A stretch of 64,000 nucleotides of DNA from Nitrospira sp. Its GTDB lineage: Bacteria > Nitrospirota > Nitrospiria > Nitrospirales > Nitrospiraceae. The position numbers were made by a program, and so were the translations under genes. The notes beneath the pieces are model-generated. The model did not search any database. It saw only the letters and a program-made list of their open reading frames with translations, and was not told the origin of the DNA. Shown piece after piece: positions 36,114 through 45,237 of this stretch. The stretch is from the NCBI GenBank assembly GCA_037045225.1, contig JBAOHZ010000009.1:2418001-2482000 (forward strand), given 5' to 3'. Position 1 is the stretch's first letter; every line of letters begins with the position of its first letter.

Positions 36114-36179
36114 CTTAACTCCAGAGCGTATGGCTTATAGCTGATAGCATGGACATGCCTGCTTGATTCCAGCCATGCG

Positions 36180-36206
36180 CCATAGGCTATCGGCCATTAG
36201 CTCTTT
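36180..36206. repeat. Intergenic repeat, family B, copy 2
   Basis: A 27-base block identical to that at 20891-20917. On the minus strand it supplies the last residues (Ala-Lys-Ser) and TAA stop of nuoE. A partial inverted copy, TATGGCTTATAGCTGATAGC, lies at 36129-36148, so the two could pair across the nuoE-nuoF gap. Confidence 0.75.
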
Positions 36207-36727
36207 GCCCCGCTCGGTTCCGGCCACATGAAGGGGCCGGTCTTCAGCGAACAGGTGCCGGTCTGACGTAGGTCGGCCAGAATGCGATCCAGCTTCTCTT
36301 CCGTCAGGCGCTCGTAATAGTCGTCGTTGACCTGCATCATCGGGCCGGTGCCACAGGCTGCCAGGCATTCCACGATACTCAAAGTGAACAGCTTGTCCGG
36401 TGTCGTCTCGCCCGGCTTGATGCCGAGTTTCGCGCTGATCCAGCCGATGACCGTGTCCGAGCCGACCAGTGCGCACATGAGCGACTTGCACACCTGCAGG
36501 TGGAATTTCCCGACCGGCTTCAGATTCAGCATCGTATAAAACGTAGCCGTCTCGTACACCTGCGGCGGAGTCAGTCTCAAAATCCCGGCGATTTCCTGCA
36601 TCGCCGCTTCCGTGATGTACCCCTGTTCCCGCTGCGCCAGATAGAGGAGGGGCAGCAGTGCCGAGCGTTTGACCGGATAGCGGCTCAGAATGTCTTCGAT
36701 CTCTGTCTTGTGCGTCTCTTTCAGCAT
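36197..36727 (-). CDS. nuoE: NADH-quinone oxidoreductase subunit E
   Basis: A 176-residue thioredoxin-fold subunit carrying the 2Fe-2S cluster N1a. Ligands are complete: VCKSLMCALVG (Cys-x4-Cys) and VECLAACGTGPMMQV (Cys-x3-Cys). The helical N-terminus (LLPLLYLAQREQGYI, AGILRLTPPQVYETATFY) is typical. A repeat provides its stop codon, so the last three residues are not conserved sequence. Confidence 0.96.
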   Translation of the reverse strand: MLKETHKTEIEDILSRYPVKRSALLPLLYLAQREQGYITEAAMQEIAGILRLTPPQVYETATFYTMLNLKPVGKFHLQVCKSLMCALVGSDTVIGWISAKLGIKPGETTPDKLFTLSIVECLAACGTGPMMQVNDDYYERLTEEKLDRILADLRQTGTCSLKTGPFMWPEPSGAKS

Positions 36728-36792
36728 CTATCGTGTTCCTATGCCTGCGCCGGAATGAGGCGTGAGCGTCCCTGCTTCCCGTGCGCCGCTCT

Positions 36793-38544
36793 TCATCTAT
36801 CACATTCCCCCATCACGATGTCGTAGGTTCCGAAGATGGTGATGATGTCCGAGATCAGGTAGCCCCGGGCCATGTGGTCGAACGCGCCCATGTGAATGAA
36901 CGAGGGGGCGCGAATCTTCAATCGGTAGGGCCGCGGGCTTCCGTCGCTGACAATGAAGAACCCGAGCTCTCCCTTGGGGGCTTCAGTCCCGCAGTAGGTT
37001 TCACCCTTCGGCGGCTTGAACCCCTGCGTGAAGATAATAAAGTGGTGAATCAGGCTTTCCATGTCGCGCATGACGTTCGCTTTGGGCGGGGGAACGACAT
37101 GCGGCACATCCGCCATGATCGGGCCTTCCGGCATCTGGTCGAGGCACTGCGCGATGATCCTCGCGCTTTGCCGCAATTCTTCCATACGTACCCAGTAGCG
37201 ATCGTAGGTGTCGCCGCGTTTGCCGACCGGCACTTCCCATTCGACCTTGTCGTAGACGCCGTAGGGTTCGTATTTGCGGATGTCGTAATCGACGCCCGAC
37301 CCTCGGAGCGTCGGCCCGGTGAGCCCGAAGTTGATCGCGTCTTCCGCGGAAATCACGGCGACGTCTTTGGTCCGTCCGACCCAAATCCGGTTGGACATGA
37401 GTAGTTGGTTGTATTCGTTGACCTTGTCGGGGAACGTCTGCAGGAACGCTTTCAGCCGCACCACGAGATCGGGGGTAAAGTCGCTATCGACCCCGCCGAT
37501 ACGATAGTAGTTCAAGGTCAAGCGCGCGCCGCATAACTTTTCGAACATGTCCAACAGCACTTCGCGTTCGCGAAAGGTCCAGAAGAAGACGGTCATGGCC
37601 CCGATGTCGAGTGCCTGGGTGCCGAGCCAGAAGAGATGGCCGATGATGCGTTGCATTTCGGCGACCAGGGTGCGGATATATTCCGCCCGTTCCGGCACGG
37701 TGATGTCGAGCAGCTTCTCCACCGCGCGGACGTAGGCATAGTTGTTCGTCATGGCGCAGACATAGTCGAGCCGGTCGGTATGCGGAATGATCTGCATATA
37801 GTGCAGGCCTTCCGCCAACTTCTCGACACCGCGATGCAAATAACCGAGATCCGGCGTGGCCTTCACGATCCGTTCACCGTCCAGTTCCAACACGACTCGG
37901 AGCACGCCGTGGGTGCTGGGATGTTGCGGGCCCATGTTCAGCAACAGTTCTTCCCGGCGACGCGTGCCGCCCTGGTGTTCGGCGACGAGGTACGCCTGCT
38001 TCTCCTGCTCGGGAACTTCCCCTTCCGTCTGTTCTTCCGGAGCTTCGTCCAGGCGCGGAATGAACGGGAACGAGCTGCGCCACCCACGTCCTTCGGCGGG
38101 GAAATCCTTCCGCAGAGGATGGCCCTCCTCGTAATCTTCCGGCAGGAGAATGCGCCGAAGATCAGGGTGGCCGACGAAGATGATGCCCATCAGGTCGTAG
38201 ACCTCACGTTCCATGAACTCGGCGCCCTTCCAGATGCCGGTCACGGAGGCGATCTGGGGCGACTCCTCGGTCACGCGGGCCTTCAATCGGATGCGCCGGC
38301 GGTGCGCGAGGGAGAGGAGCTGATAGATCACCTCAAACCGTTCCGGGTCGTTCGGATAGTCCACCGAACAGATGTCGGTGATATGGTCGAACGAGGCCTC
38401 CGGCGTGTCGTGTAGCCACCGCGCGACATCCACGATGCGAGCCGCGGCGACGCGGGCCGTGATCTCGTGTCGAGCGGCATCCACTTCCACGCCGCGGACG
38501 GCGTCGGGAAAGGTGGTCATGAGTCGTTCAAGCAGCGGTTGCAT
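36793..38544 (-). CDS. nuoCD: NADH-quinone oxidoreductase fused subunits C and D
   Basis: A 583-residue fusion. The NuoC part (about 1-160) contains FDHITDICSVDYP and YDLMGIIFVGHPDLRRILLP. A charged linker with many Glu follows (about 165-200). The NuoD part starts at NMGPQHPSTHGVLRVVLELD and contains DLGYLHRGVEKL, PHTDRLDYV and the C-terminal DPVxGE-like end (VMGECDR). Arg238 in YLHRGVEKL aligns with the Arg that NDUFAF7 methylates in mitochondrial NDUFS2. Fused nuoCD is common in bacteria. ATG 38544 is taken as start; a GTG 9 bases upstream is possible. Confidence 0.95.
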   Translation of the reverse strand: MQPLLERLMTTFPDAVRGVEVDAARHEITARVAAARIVDVARWLHDTPEASFDHITDICSVDYPNDPERFEVIYQLLSLAHRRRIRLKARVTEESPQIASVTGIWKGAEFMEREVYDLMGIIFVGHPDLRRILLPEDYEEGHPLRKDFPAEGRGWRSSFPFIPRLDEAPEEQTEGEVPEQEKQAYLVAEHQGGTRRREELLLNMGPQHPSTHGVLRVVLELDGERIVKATPDLGYLHRGVEKLAEGLHYMQIIPHTDRLDYVCAMTNNYAYVRAVEKLLDITVPERAEYIRTLVAEMQRIIGHLFWLGTQALDIGAMTVFFWTFREREVLLDMFEKLCGARLTLNYYRIGGVDSDFTPDLVVRLKAFLQTFPDKVNEYNQLLMSNRIWVGRTKDVAVISAEDAINFGLTGPTLRGSGVDYDIRKYEPYGVYDKVEWEVPVGKRGDTYDRYWVRMEELRQSARIIAQCLDQMPEGPIMADVPHVVPPPKANVMRDMESLIHHFIIFTQGFKPPKGETYCGTEAPKGELGFFIVSDGSPRPYRLKIRAPSFIHMGAFDHMARGYLISDIITIFGTYDIVMGECDR

Positions 38545-38608
38545 CTTCCTCACAGAGCCGATGGCAAGAGAAGCTCGCGTTCGCGAGCGAAACTTCTCTG
38601 CGCCTGCC

Positions 38609-39088
38609 TTACTTCACAAAAATCTTCTCGCGCTGGATCTTTTCCTGCAATTTCAACAGCCCGTCCAGCAGCGCTTCAGGACGCGGTGGGCAACCGGCAA
38701 TATACACATCGACCGGCACGATCTGGTCCACGCCCTGCACGACGGCGTAACTGTTGTAGTGATTGCCGGAGGTGGCGCAGGATCCCATGGAGATCACGTA
38801 CCGAGGTTCGGCCATCTGGTCGTAGATGCGGCGGATGACGGGGGCCATCTTGCGCGACACGGTGCCGGCCACGATCATCAAATCCGACTGGCGGGGCGAC
38901 GCACGGAACACGCCGGCGCCGAAGCGGTCCATATCGTAGCGCGACGACACGCTGGCGATCATTTCGATGGCGCAACAGGCTAACCCGAAGGTCATCGGCC
39001 ACAACGACGATTTCCGGGCCCATCCGACGAAGGCATCGAGATTCGTCGTCAGAATATTCGCATCCAGTTGCCGTTCTAAAAAGCTCAT
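38609..39088 (-). CDS. nuoB: NADH-quinone oxidoreductase subunit B
   Basis: A 159-residue subunit holding cluster N2, the last iron-sulfur cluster before quinone. The four ligands are visible: the adjacent pair in FGLACCAIEMIA, one in SMGSCATSGNHY and one in YIAGCPPRPEALLDG. The length is normal. It lies between nuoA and nuoCD, with a 55-base gap to nuoCD and a 103-base gap to nuoA that holds a family C repeat. Confidence 0.97.
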   Translation of the reverse strand: MSFLERQLDANILTTNLDAFVGWARKSSLWPMTFGLACCAIEMIASVSSRYDMDRFGAGVFRASPRQSDLMIVAGTVSRKMAPVIRRIYDQMAEPRYVISMGSCATSGNHYNSYAVVQGVDQIVPVDVYIAGCPPRPEALLDGLLKLQEKIQREKIFVK

Positions 39089-39155
39089 AAGCAGTATCTC
39101 GTTGTTCGTGAATCGTCGTTCGTCGAATGCGGAGCCAGCTTTCCAAGCGCTTGCG

Positions 39156-39176
39156 CTTCACGCTTCACGAGCGACG
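39156..39176. repeat. Intergenic repeat, family C, copy 3
   Basis: CTTCACGCTTCACGAGCGAC lies in the nuoA-nuoB gap, as the complement of copy 2. A related word on the other side of the gap (GTTCGTGAATCGTCGTTCG, 39103-39121) could pair with it to form an imperfect stem. Confidence 0.5.
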
Positions 39177-39191
39177 AATTACGGTTTATTC

Positions 39192-39563
39192 TCAGTCCCA
39201 TTCGAGTGCCCCTTTTTTCCAGGCGTACCAGAAGCCGACGATCAGGATGCCGATAAACACCATCATCTCGACGAGTCCCACCAGCCCCAACTTCTTGAAC
39301 GCCACGGCCCAGGGGAACATGAAGACGATTTCGATATCGAAGATCACAAACAGCATCGCAATGATGTAGTACCGGATCGGGAATTGCACCCGGGCATCGG
39401 AGAAGAGCGGGCTGCCGCTCTCGTACGGCGCGAGTTTGGCGCGGTAGGGCCGGCTCGGGCGAACGATGCGTCCCAGGAGGATCTGGACGGCGCCGAACGC
39501 AAACGCGATCACGATAAAAATCAGGATCGGGATGTAGTTCAGCGGTGCGGCTTCGCTACCCAT
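39192..39563 (-). CDS. nuoA: NADH-quinone oxidoreductase subunit A
   Basis: A 123-residue three-helix subunit of complex I. RAKLAPYESGSPLFSDARVQ is the conserved loop after the first helix, and FVIFDIEIVFMFPWAVAF the second helix with the conserved acidic residues. The ATG at 39563 overlaps the stop of the upstream methyltransferase gene by eight bases (ATGGGTAG), which ties their translation together. It is the first structural gene of the operon. Confidence 0.97.
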   Translation of the reverse strand: MGSEAAPLNYIPILIFIVIAFAFGAVQILLGRIVRPSRPYRAKLAPYESGSPLFSDARVQFPIRYYIIAMLFVIFDIEIVFMFPWAVAFKKLGLVGLVEMMVFIGILIVGFWYAWKKGALEWD

Positions 39564-40839
39564 GACAGACCTGTGTATCGTGAAGGGTGGTTCGTGGCGT
39601 GTCGCGTGACGCCTCACGGTTGACGGAGACCGCTGCCGTCCTGCTCAGAATCGATCCGAAAAACGGCTGGAATTTCAGCCCGTCCAATTCGGGTTTGGCC
39701 ATGCCCTTGTGCTGGATCAACACTTTGAAGGTGCGCCCCATGCCGTCCGGCCGCAGCAGGTGTATCGCCGCGTAAAATTCCGGCGATTCCGGCTGGAGCG
39801 ATTCCAGCAATTGCTCAGCGCCCAAGCCGATCAAGAAACTCATCTGATTCGTAAACCCGGTGACGTCCAATCCGGCCTGTTGGCCCGTTTGCGCCAGGGC
39901 GGTGAAGTCCACGTGGGCGGTCATGTCCTGCTCTCCCACCCGGTCGTACGCATCCTCAGAGGTGGTTTGGTGGTAGTAGCAGAGGAACGTGCCGTTCTTG
40001 CGGTCCGGGCCATAGAGGTCTTCGGCGGTGTGGCCGTAATCGATCGTCAGCACGGCGCCGCGCGCCATCACCTGTGCCACCTGCGTCATCCAATCGACCG
40101 CGTCGAGATTGATTTCAGCCCGATAGCCGTCCGGCAGGTTGATTCCGCCCTCTCGCAGGTAGGCGGTGAGTTCATTGGAGAGGGGGCGGTAGACCTCGCT
40201 GAATCGCTCGTCGCGATATTCGACATAGACCTCCTGCGGCCGGCCGTCGAGCACTGCGAGCCGGTGAACAGGAAAGGCATCCACGAGTTCATTCGAAAAA
40301 AAGAGTCCGGTGACGCTGTCCGGCGGCAGATCTTCCAGGCGGTCGAGCCAGGCAACGCGACCGGCCTGTCCCACCCAGGGCGCCAGATTGTTTTGCTGCT
40401 GGGTGCGCATTGCGGCGCTGCGCTCGATCAAGATGTATCGAAGACGGTCGCGGAGGTTCGCGGGCGCGTTCCGGCAAGCGGTCAGGAAATCCCGCGCCAG
40501 CAGTCCCTTGCCCGCTCCCATCTCCACCACCGTGAAGGGGTCTGGATGCCCGAGGAGGGTGTCGAGTTGTTGTGCCTGTCTGGCTAACGCCTGGCCGAGG
40601 ATCGGATGCACGTCGGAACTCGTATAAAAATCGCCCGACCATCCGATGCGTTCCTGGGTCGGATCATCGACGGGGCGAACATAGTAGCCGTACTTCGGAT
40701 GATACAGGGCGAGGTCCATAAAACGGGCGAACGGAATCGGACCAGTGGCTGCAATTTCAGCCCTGATTTCCGCCAGGAGTTGTGGATGCCCAGTGCTCAA
40801 AGTGACACCACCCTTGTCGGTAGTCGCCTCCCGTTTCAT
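39556..40839 (-). CDS. MidA/NDUFAF7-family SAM-dependent methyltransferase
   Basis: A 427-residue class I methyltransferase of the DUF185 family. Motif I is FTVVEMGAGKGLLARDF (about 100-117); SNELVDAFPVHRL and VLTIDYGHTAEDLYG are family signatures. In mitochondria the homologue NDUFAF7/MidA dimethylates an Arg of NDUFS2, the NuoD counterpart, during complex I assembly. The gene ends inside the nuoA start codon region, and the NuoD part of nuoCD keeps the target Arg, which supports the same job here. The first 15 residues are weakly supported; no clear ribosome binding site precedes the ATG. The operon promoter should lie between it and secA. Confidence 0.9.
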   Translation of the reverse strand: MKREATTDKGGVTLSTGHPQLLAEIRAEIAATGPIPFARFMDLALYHPKYGYYVRPVDDPTQERIGWSGDFYTSSDVHPILGQALARQAQQLDTLLGHPDPFTVVEMGAGKGLLARDFLTACRNAPANLRDRLRYILIERSAAMRTQQQNNLAPWVGQAGRVAWLDRLEDLPPDSVTGLFFSNELVDAFPVHRLAVLDGRPQEVYVEYRDERFSEVYRPLSNELTAYLREGGINLPDGYRAEINLDAVDWMTQVAQVMARGAVLTIDYGHTAEDLYGPDRKNGTFLCYYHQTTSEDAYDRVGEQDMTAHVDFTALAQTGQQAGLDVTGFTNQMSFLIGLGAEQLLESLQPESPEFYAAIHLLRPDGMGRTFKVLIQHKGMAKPELDGLKFQPFFGSILSRTAAVSVNREASRDTPRTTLHDTQVCHG

Positions 40840-40933
40840 GCGCCATCGCTAGAAACAGCACTTCTACCGGATTCTCTAGGGAAAAGAGGGGGTTAGATTA
40901 GCCGCTGCCTCAGCGGCAAGTCAAGGCGAAAAG

Positions 40934-40945
40934 ACCTGATCAGGT
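40934..40945. promoter_or_regulatory. 12-bp perfect palindrome upstream of the nuo operon
   Basis: ACCTGATCAGGT is perfectly symmetrical and lies 95 bases upstream of the first gene of the methyltransferase-nuo unit, in the 177-base gap to secA. A second hairpin word (GCCGCTG-CCT-CAGCGGC, 40901-40917) lies between. An operator role is possible but unsupported beyond symmetry and position. Confidence 0.25.
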
Positions 40946-41016
40946 GGGAGAATCTCGATGTTCGACGGAGTGCTTGCTCGATCCGTCGTGAGTGAAGGGG
41001 GAGTGCCTGTTCCCTG

Positions 41017-43722
41017 TTACGCTCCGTGGCACTTCTTGAATTTTTTTCCGCTCCCGCAGGGGCAGGGATCGTTGCGACCGGTTTTGTCCGCCTGGCTCTG
41101 GACCGTTTGCGAGGCTGGTTCGTCGCTGCGATTGAGCACCATGCGAGGCGGAGGGGTCGGCTCGGGTGCGGGAGGGGGCGGTTGCTCGCCCCGCACGGCC
41201 TGGACGCGAAACATCCGTTCCAGCACATCCGACTTGATCCGGTCCATCATGGAGGAGAACATGTCGAACCCTTCGCGCTTGTACTCGATCAGCGGGTCCT
41301 TTTGCCCATATCCGCGCAGGCCGATGCCGTCCCGCAAATGGTCCATGCCCAGCAAGTGATCTTTCCAGTGGTGGTCGATCACCTGGAGCAGCAGCATCTT
41401 TTCCAGATACCGCATCAGCTCGGAGCCGAGTTCCTGTTCCTTGTGATCGTAGGCCCGCCGGACCTGGTTCTGAATGTCCTCGATCAGCGCATCCCGCCCG
41501 ACGTCTTTGAAATGGTCTGCGACGCTGCCGTGACCCTGAGTGACGTCCAGAGCGAACTGGCCCTGCAGCGCTTCGCTAAGGCCGTTGAAATCCCATTCCT
41601 CCTGGTACTGATCGGCCGGGCAGTAGGTCTCCACGAAGGCGTTCACGATGTCCCGCATCATGTCGTGAATATCCTGCTGGATGTGCTCGCCGGCCAGCAC
41701 GGCGTGGCGGTGCTGGTAGATCACTTCCCGCTGCTTGTTCATCACGTCGTCGTATTCAAGGAGCTGTTTGCGGATTTCGAAGTTGTGCGCCTCGACTTTT
41801 TTCTGAGCGTTGGCGATGGCTCTGGTGACCATCCCGTGTTCGATCGGCACGCCTTCTTCCATGCCCAGCTTGAGCATCAACTGGGACACGCGCTCGGAGG
41901 CGAAAATGCGCATCAGGTCATCTTCGAGCGACAGGTAGAAGCGGGAGGAGCCGGGATCGCCCTGACGGCCGGCGCGGCCACGGAGCTGGTTGTCGATACG
42001 GCGGCTTTCGTGCCGCTCGGTGCCGAGGATATGGAGCCCTCCGGCGGCAACCACTTCCTGCTTGTCCTTTTCGCAATCGGCCTTAATCTGGTCGAAAATT
42101 TCCTGTTTCCGTGCGTCCGTGAGGTTTTCGTCCTGGTACAGGATCCGTTTGAACAGGAAGTCGGCGTTGCCTCCCAGGAGAATGTCGGTGCCGCGGCCCG
42201 CCATGTTGGTGGCGATGGTCACGGCTCCCTTGCGTCCCGCTTGCGCGATGATCTCCGCTTCTTTCTCATGGAACTTGGCATTCAAGACATTGTGCTTCAC
42301 GCCGCTTCGGCTCAGGTAGCCGGACAGCCGCTCGGATTTTTCAATGGAGACGGTGCCGACCAGGACCGGCTGCCCACGTTCGTTGCAGTCCTTAATTTCC
42401 TCGACGATCGCCGTGAACTTTTCTTTTTCCGTCCGGAAGACGACGTCGGCGTAATCCTTGCGGACCATCGACCGGTTGGTCGGCACAACGTTGACGTCCA
42501 GATTGTAGATCTTGGCGAACTCTCCCGCTTCCGTGTCGGCCGTACCGGTCATGCCGGCCAGTTTCTTGTACATACGGAAGTAGTTCTGGAAGGTGACGGA
42601 GGCCAGAGTCTGGTTCTCGTTGGCGATCTTGACGCCTTCTTTGGCTTCCACGGCCTGGTGCAACCCGTCGCTCCATCGGCGGCCCGGCATCAATCGGCCG
42701 GTAAACTCATCGACGATGATGACTTCGCCGTCCTTGACCACATAATCGACATCGCGCTTGTAGAGTGAATAGGCCTGGAGCGCCTTGACGACGTGGTGGA
42801 CCAAATCCATGTGCTGCAGGTCGTACAGGTTGTCCACGCCCAATAGTTTCTCTACACGGACGTTGCCCTCTTCCGTGAGCGAGGCGGTCTTGGTCTTTTC
42901 TTCGATCGTATAGTCGTGCTCCGCCTTGAGCTGCGGGATGATCGAATTGATGCGGTAGTACAGATCGGTCGTTTGATCGGTGGGACCGGAGATGATCAAT
43001 GGCGTGCGCGCTTCGTCGATCAGAATGCTGTCGACTTCGTCCACGATGGCGAAGTTCAGCGGGCGTTGGACGCATTGGCTCAGGTCGCTGACGATCAGGT
43101 TGTCGCGCAGGTAATCGAACCCGTATTCGTTGTTGGTGCCGTAGGTGATCTCGGCGCGGTAGGCCTCATGTCTGGTGCAGGGCCGCAAATGTTGCAGGCG
43201 CTTGTCCGACGCTTCATAGGTCGGGTCATAGAGAAAGGACGCATCGTGCTGGATGATGCCGACGGAGAGGCCGAGCGCGTGATAGAGCTGCGCCATCCAT
43301 TGGGCATCGCGTTTGGCCAGGTAGTCGTTGACGGTGACCAGGTGGGCGCCTTTGCCTTCCAGGGCATTTAAATAGAGCGGAAGGGTGGCGACCAACGTCT
43401 TCCCCTCACCGGTCTTCATTTCGGCGATCCGGCCTTTATTCAGAATCATGCCGCCGATGAGCTGCACGTCGAAATGCCGCATGTTCAAGCGGCGGCGAGA
43501 CATTTCGCGGCAGACGGCGAACGCTTCGGGGAGAATATCCTCCAGCGTTTCTCCGGCTTCGAGACGTTTCTTGAATTCTTGCGTCTTCTCGGCCAGCGCC
43601 TGGTCGGACAAGGGCGTGAGGCTCGATTCGAGTCCGTTGATCCGCTCGACGATCGGGCGCAAGGCTTTGATCTCGCGGTCGTTTTTGCTTCCGAAGATGA
43701 TGTTCAGGACTTGGGTCAGCAT
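41017..43722 (-). CDS. secA: Preprotein translocase ATPase SecA
   Basis: A 901-residue SecA, the motor that pushes unfolded preproteins through SecYEG. Walker A is MKTGEGKTLVATLP near residue 104; the Walker B region is IVDEVDSILIDEARTPLIISG; the second nucleotide-binding domain has TNMAGRGTDILLGG and GRAGRQGDPGSSRFYLSLED. The C-terminus carries the zinc-binding SEC-C motif NDPCPCGSGKKFKKCHG. The length is normal. It is a single gene, divergent from the TPR protein gene with 255 bases between them. Confidence 0.98.
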   Translation of the reverse strand: MLTQVLNIIFGSKNDREIKALRPIVERINGLESSLTPLSDQALAEKTQEFKKRLEAGETLEDILPEAFAVCREMSRRRLNMRHFDVQLIGGMILNKGRIAEMKTGEGKTLVATLPLYLNALEGKGAHLVTVNDYLAKRDAQWMAQLYHALGLSVGIIQHDASFLYDPTYEASDKRLQHLRPCTRHEAYRAEITYGTNNEYGFDYLRDNLIVSDLSQCVQRPLNFAIVDEVDSILIDEARTPLIISGPTDQTTDLYYRINSIIPQLKAEHDYTIEEKTKTASLTEEGNVRVEKLLGVDNLYDLQHMDLVHHVVKALQAYSLYKRDVDYVVKDGEVIIVDEFTGRLMPGRRWSDGLHQAVEAKEGVKIANENQTLASVTFQNYFRMYKKLAGMTGTADTEAGEFAKIYNLDVNVVPTNRSMVRKDYADVVFRTEKEKFTAIVEEIKDCNERGQPVLVGTVSIEKSERLSGYLSRSGVKHNVLNAKFHEKEAEIIAQAGRKGAVTIATNMAGRGTDILLGGNADFLFKRILYQDENLTDARKQEIFDQIKADCEKDKQEVVAAGGLHILGTERHESRRIDNQLRGRAGRQGDPGSSRFYLSLEDDLMRIFASERVSQLMLKLGMEEGVPIEHGMVTRAIANAQKKVEAHNFEIRKQLLEYDDVMNKQREVIYQHRHAVLAGEHIQQDIHDMMRDIVNAFVETYCPADQYQEEWDFNGLSEALQGQFALDVTQGHGSVADHFKDVGRDALIEDIQNQVRRAYDHKEQELGSELMRYLEKMLLLQVIDHHWKDHLLGMDHLRDGIGLRGYGQKDPLIEYKREGFDMFSSMMDRIKSDVLERMFRVQAVRGEQPPPPAPEPTPPPRMVLNRSDEPASQTVQSQADKTGRNDPCPCGSGKKFKKCHGA

Positions 43723-43977
43723 GCAGGCGTACCTTCATTCTCACGAGCCTTCTCACGGACGAAACTCACCCGCTGAGCATCGGCTCGGTCGCGGAGTATA
43801 CAGGAATCACTAAACGAATCCTACCGAAACAGCGGTAATGGTCTCAACTACTTCTCAATGAATGGAGCCAACGGACCTCCTATCGTTGCTTTCGGATGCG
43901 CTGCAATCTATAGTGAGGCTCACTGCTTCGCCGTCTCTACAGGCGAAGGTCACCCACGGATTCCACTGCGGATTTCG

Positions 43978-45057
43978 ATGCGGCAAGGGGCCATCTTCTC
44001 TCTCCGACTGGTCACGAGCGTTTCGCTCTTTTGCGTCGTTGTTTTCGTTGGAGTCGCGGAAGTATCGGCCGCTTCATCGGTGTCGTCCGACTCAGCCCGG
44101 CGCAGTTATGAGCGGGGCGTCACGTTGTTTCGCGAGGGCAATGCCGACGGCGCGATCGAGGCACTGAAGAAGGCCTTGGCGCAAAATCCCAAGTTGGCCG
44201 AAGCCTACCATGTGTTGGGACTCGTCTATTTCCAGAATAAGCGCAATCCCGATGAGGCGATCCAGGCCTATAAGCAGTCGCTGAAGTTGAGCCCGGCGTC
44301 CGCAGAGATCCTCAACGATCTCGCCGATGTGTATCTTGCGCAAGGGCGCGGCAGTGACGCGGAAGCGGTGCTGCGGCAGGCGTTAGACATCGCACCTGGC
44401 AACGAAGAGGCCCATCTGGATCTGGCGCGCCTCTATGAAGAGCGACATGATCGGGCAAATGCCTTGAAGATGTACCAGTCTCTTCTGCGGGTGCGTCCCG
44501 ACCACGCCGACGCCTTGTACCACCTGGCAAGTCTCTACGACAGTCAGGGCGATCTGAAGCTGGCCCGCGAATATTTGTCCCGTCTTACGCAGACGAATCC
44601 CCAGCATGCCAACGCCTGGTATCTCCTTGGGCGTCTGGCCGAACGCGGCAATGACCTGAACGCCGCCGCTGCCGCGTTCAAAGAAGCCATTGAGGTGAAG
44701 GCCGATCTGGTCGATGCCCATTACAACCTGGGTTTCGTCTATCGAAGTCAGGGATTGCTGGCCGAGGCGGAGCGGGAGTTTCTGGAAGTGATCCGGTACC
44801 GCCCGGAATATGCGGAAGCGCATTTGAATCTGGGGATGGTGTACACCAGCTTGAATCGGCTGGAAGAGGCCGAGAAAGAACACGAACGGGCCGTGGCCCT
44901 CAAGCCCCAGTCGGCAGAGGCGCACTATAACCTCGGGGTCTTTTACGAGCTCCATCGGAAGGACATGGGGCGGGCGCTGGCGCAATACCGGCGTTACCGG
45001 GATCTTGGCGGTCGGGACGAGAGGGTCGAGCGCATCGTCGGCATGGGCGGACCATAG
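43978..45057 (+). CDS. Exported tetratricopeptide-repeat protein
   Basis: A 359-residue protein with an N-terminal membrane/signal segment (VTSVSLFCVVVFVGVAEVSA) and about nine 34-residue TPR units filling the rest, for example AYHVLGLVYFQNKRNPDEAI, AHLDLARLYEERHDRANALK and AHYNLGVFYELHRKDMGRAL. TPR proteins scaffold other proteins; the partner is unknown. The ATG at 43978 is preferred because a signal segment begins there; an in-frame ATG at 43858 would add 40 residues with no visible feature. It opens the plus-strand envelope island. Confidence 0.85.
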   Translation: MRQGAIFSLRLVTSVSLFCVVVFVGVAEVSAASSVSSDSARRSYERGVTLFREGNADGAIEALKKALAQNPKLAEAYHVLGLVYFQNKRNPDEAIQAYKQSLKLSPASAEILNDLADVYLAQGRGSDAEAVLRQALDIAPGNEEAHLDLARLYEERHDRANALKMYQSLLRVRPDHADALYHLASLYDSQGDLKLAREYLSRLTQTNPQHANAWYLLGRLAERGNDLNAAAAAFKEAIEVKADLVDAHYNLGFVYRSQGLLAEAEREFLEVIRYRPEYAEAHLNLGMVYTSLNRLEEAEKEHERAVALKPQSAEAHYNLGVFYELHRKDMGRALAQYRRYRDLGGRDERVERIVGMGGP

Positions 45058-45237
45058 TTCGCCTGCGGCCCCACCCTGCTCACGACAAGTGCGGATGTGT
45101 TCCCGAGACGGTCTTCGTCGCTCGTGAAGTGCGACGTGTATGCGGGTGATTCCACAGGGCAGGGAGGGCGAAAGTTGCGTTGACGCTCTGTCGGTCAGTT
45201 TGTTAGCATGCCCTCCATAACTCTCGATCTTTTGTCT

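Noticed and set aside
40901..40917. Hairpin after secA as an intrinsic terminator
   Set aside because: The stem is short and no T-run follows on either strand, so I do not call it a terminator.
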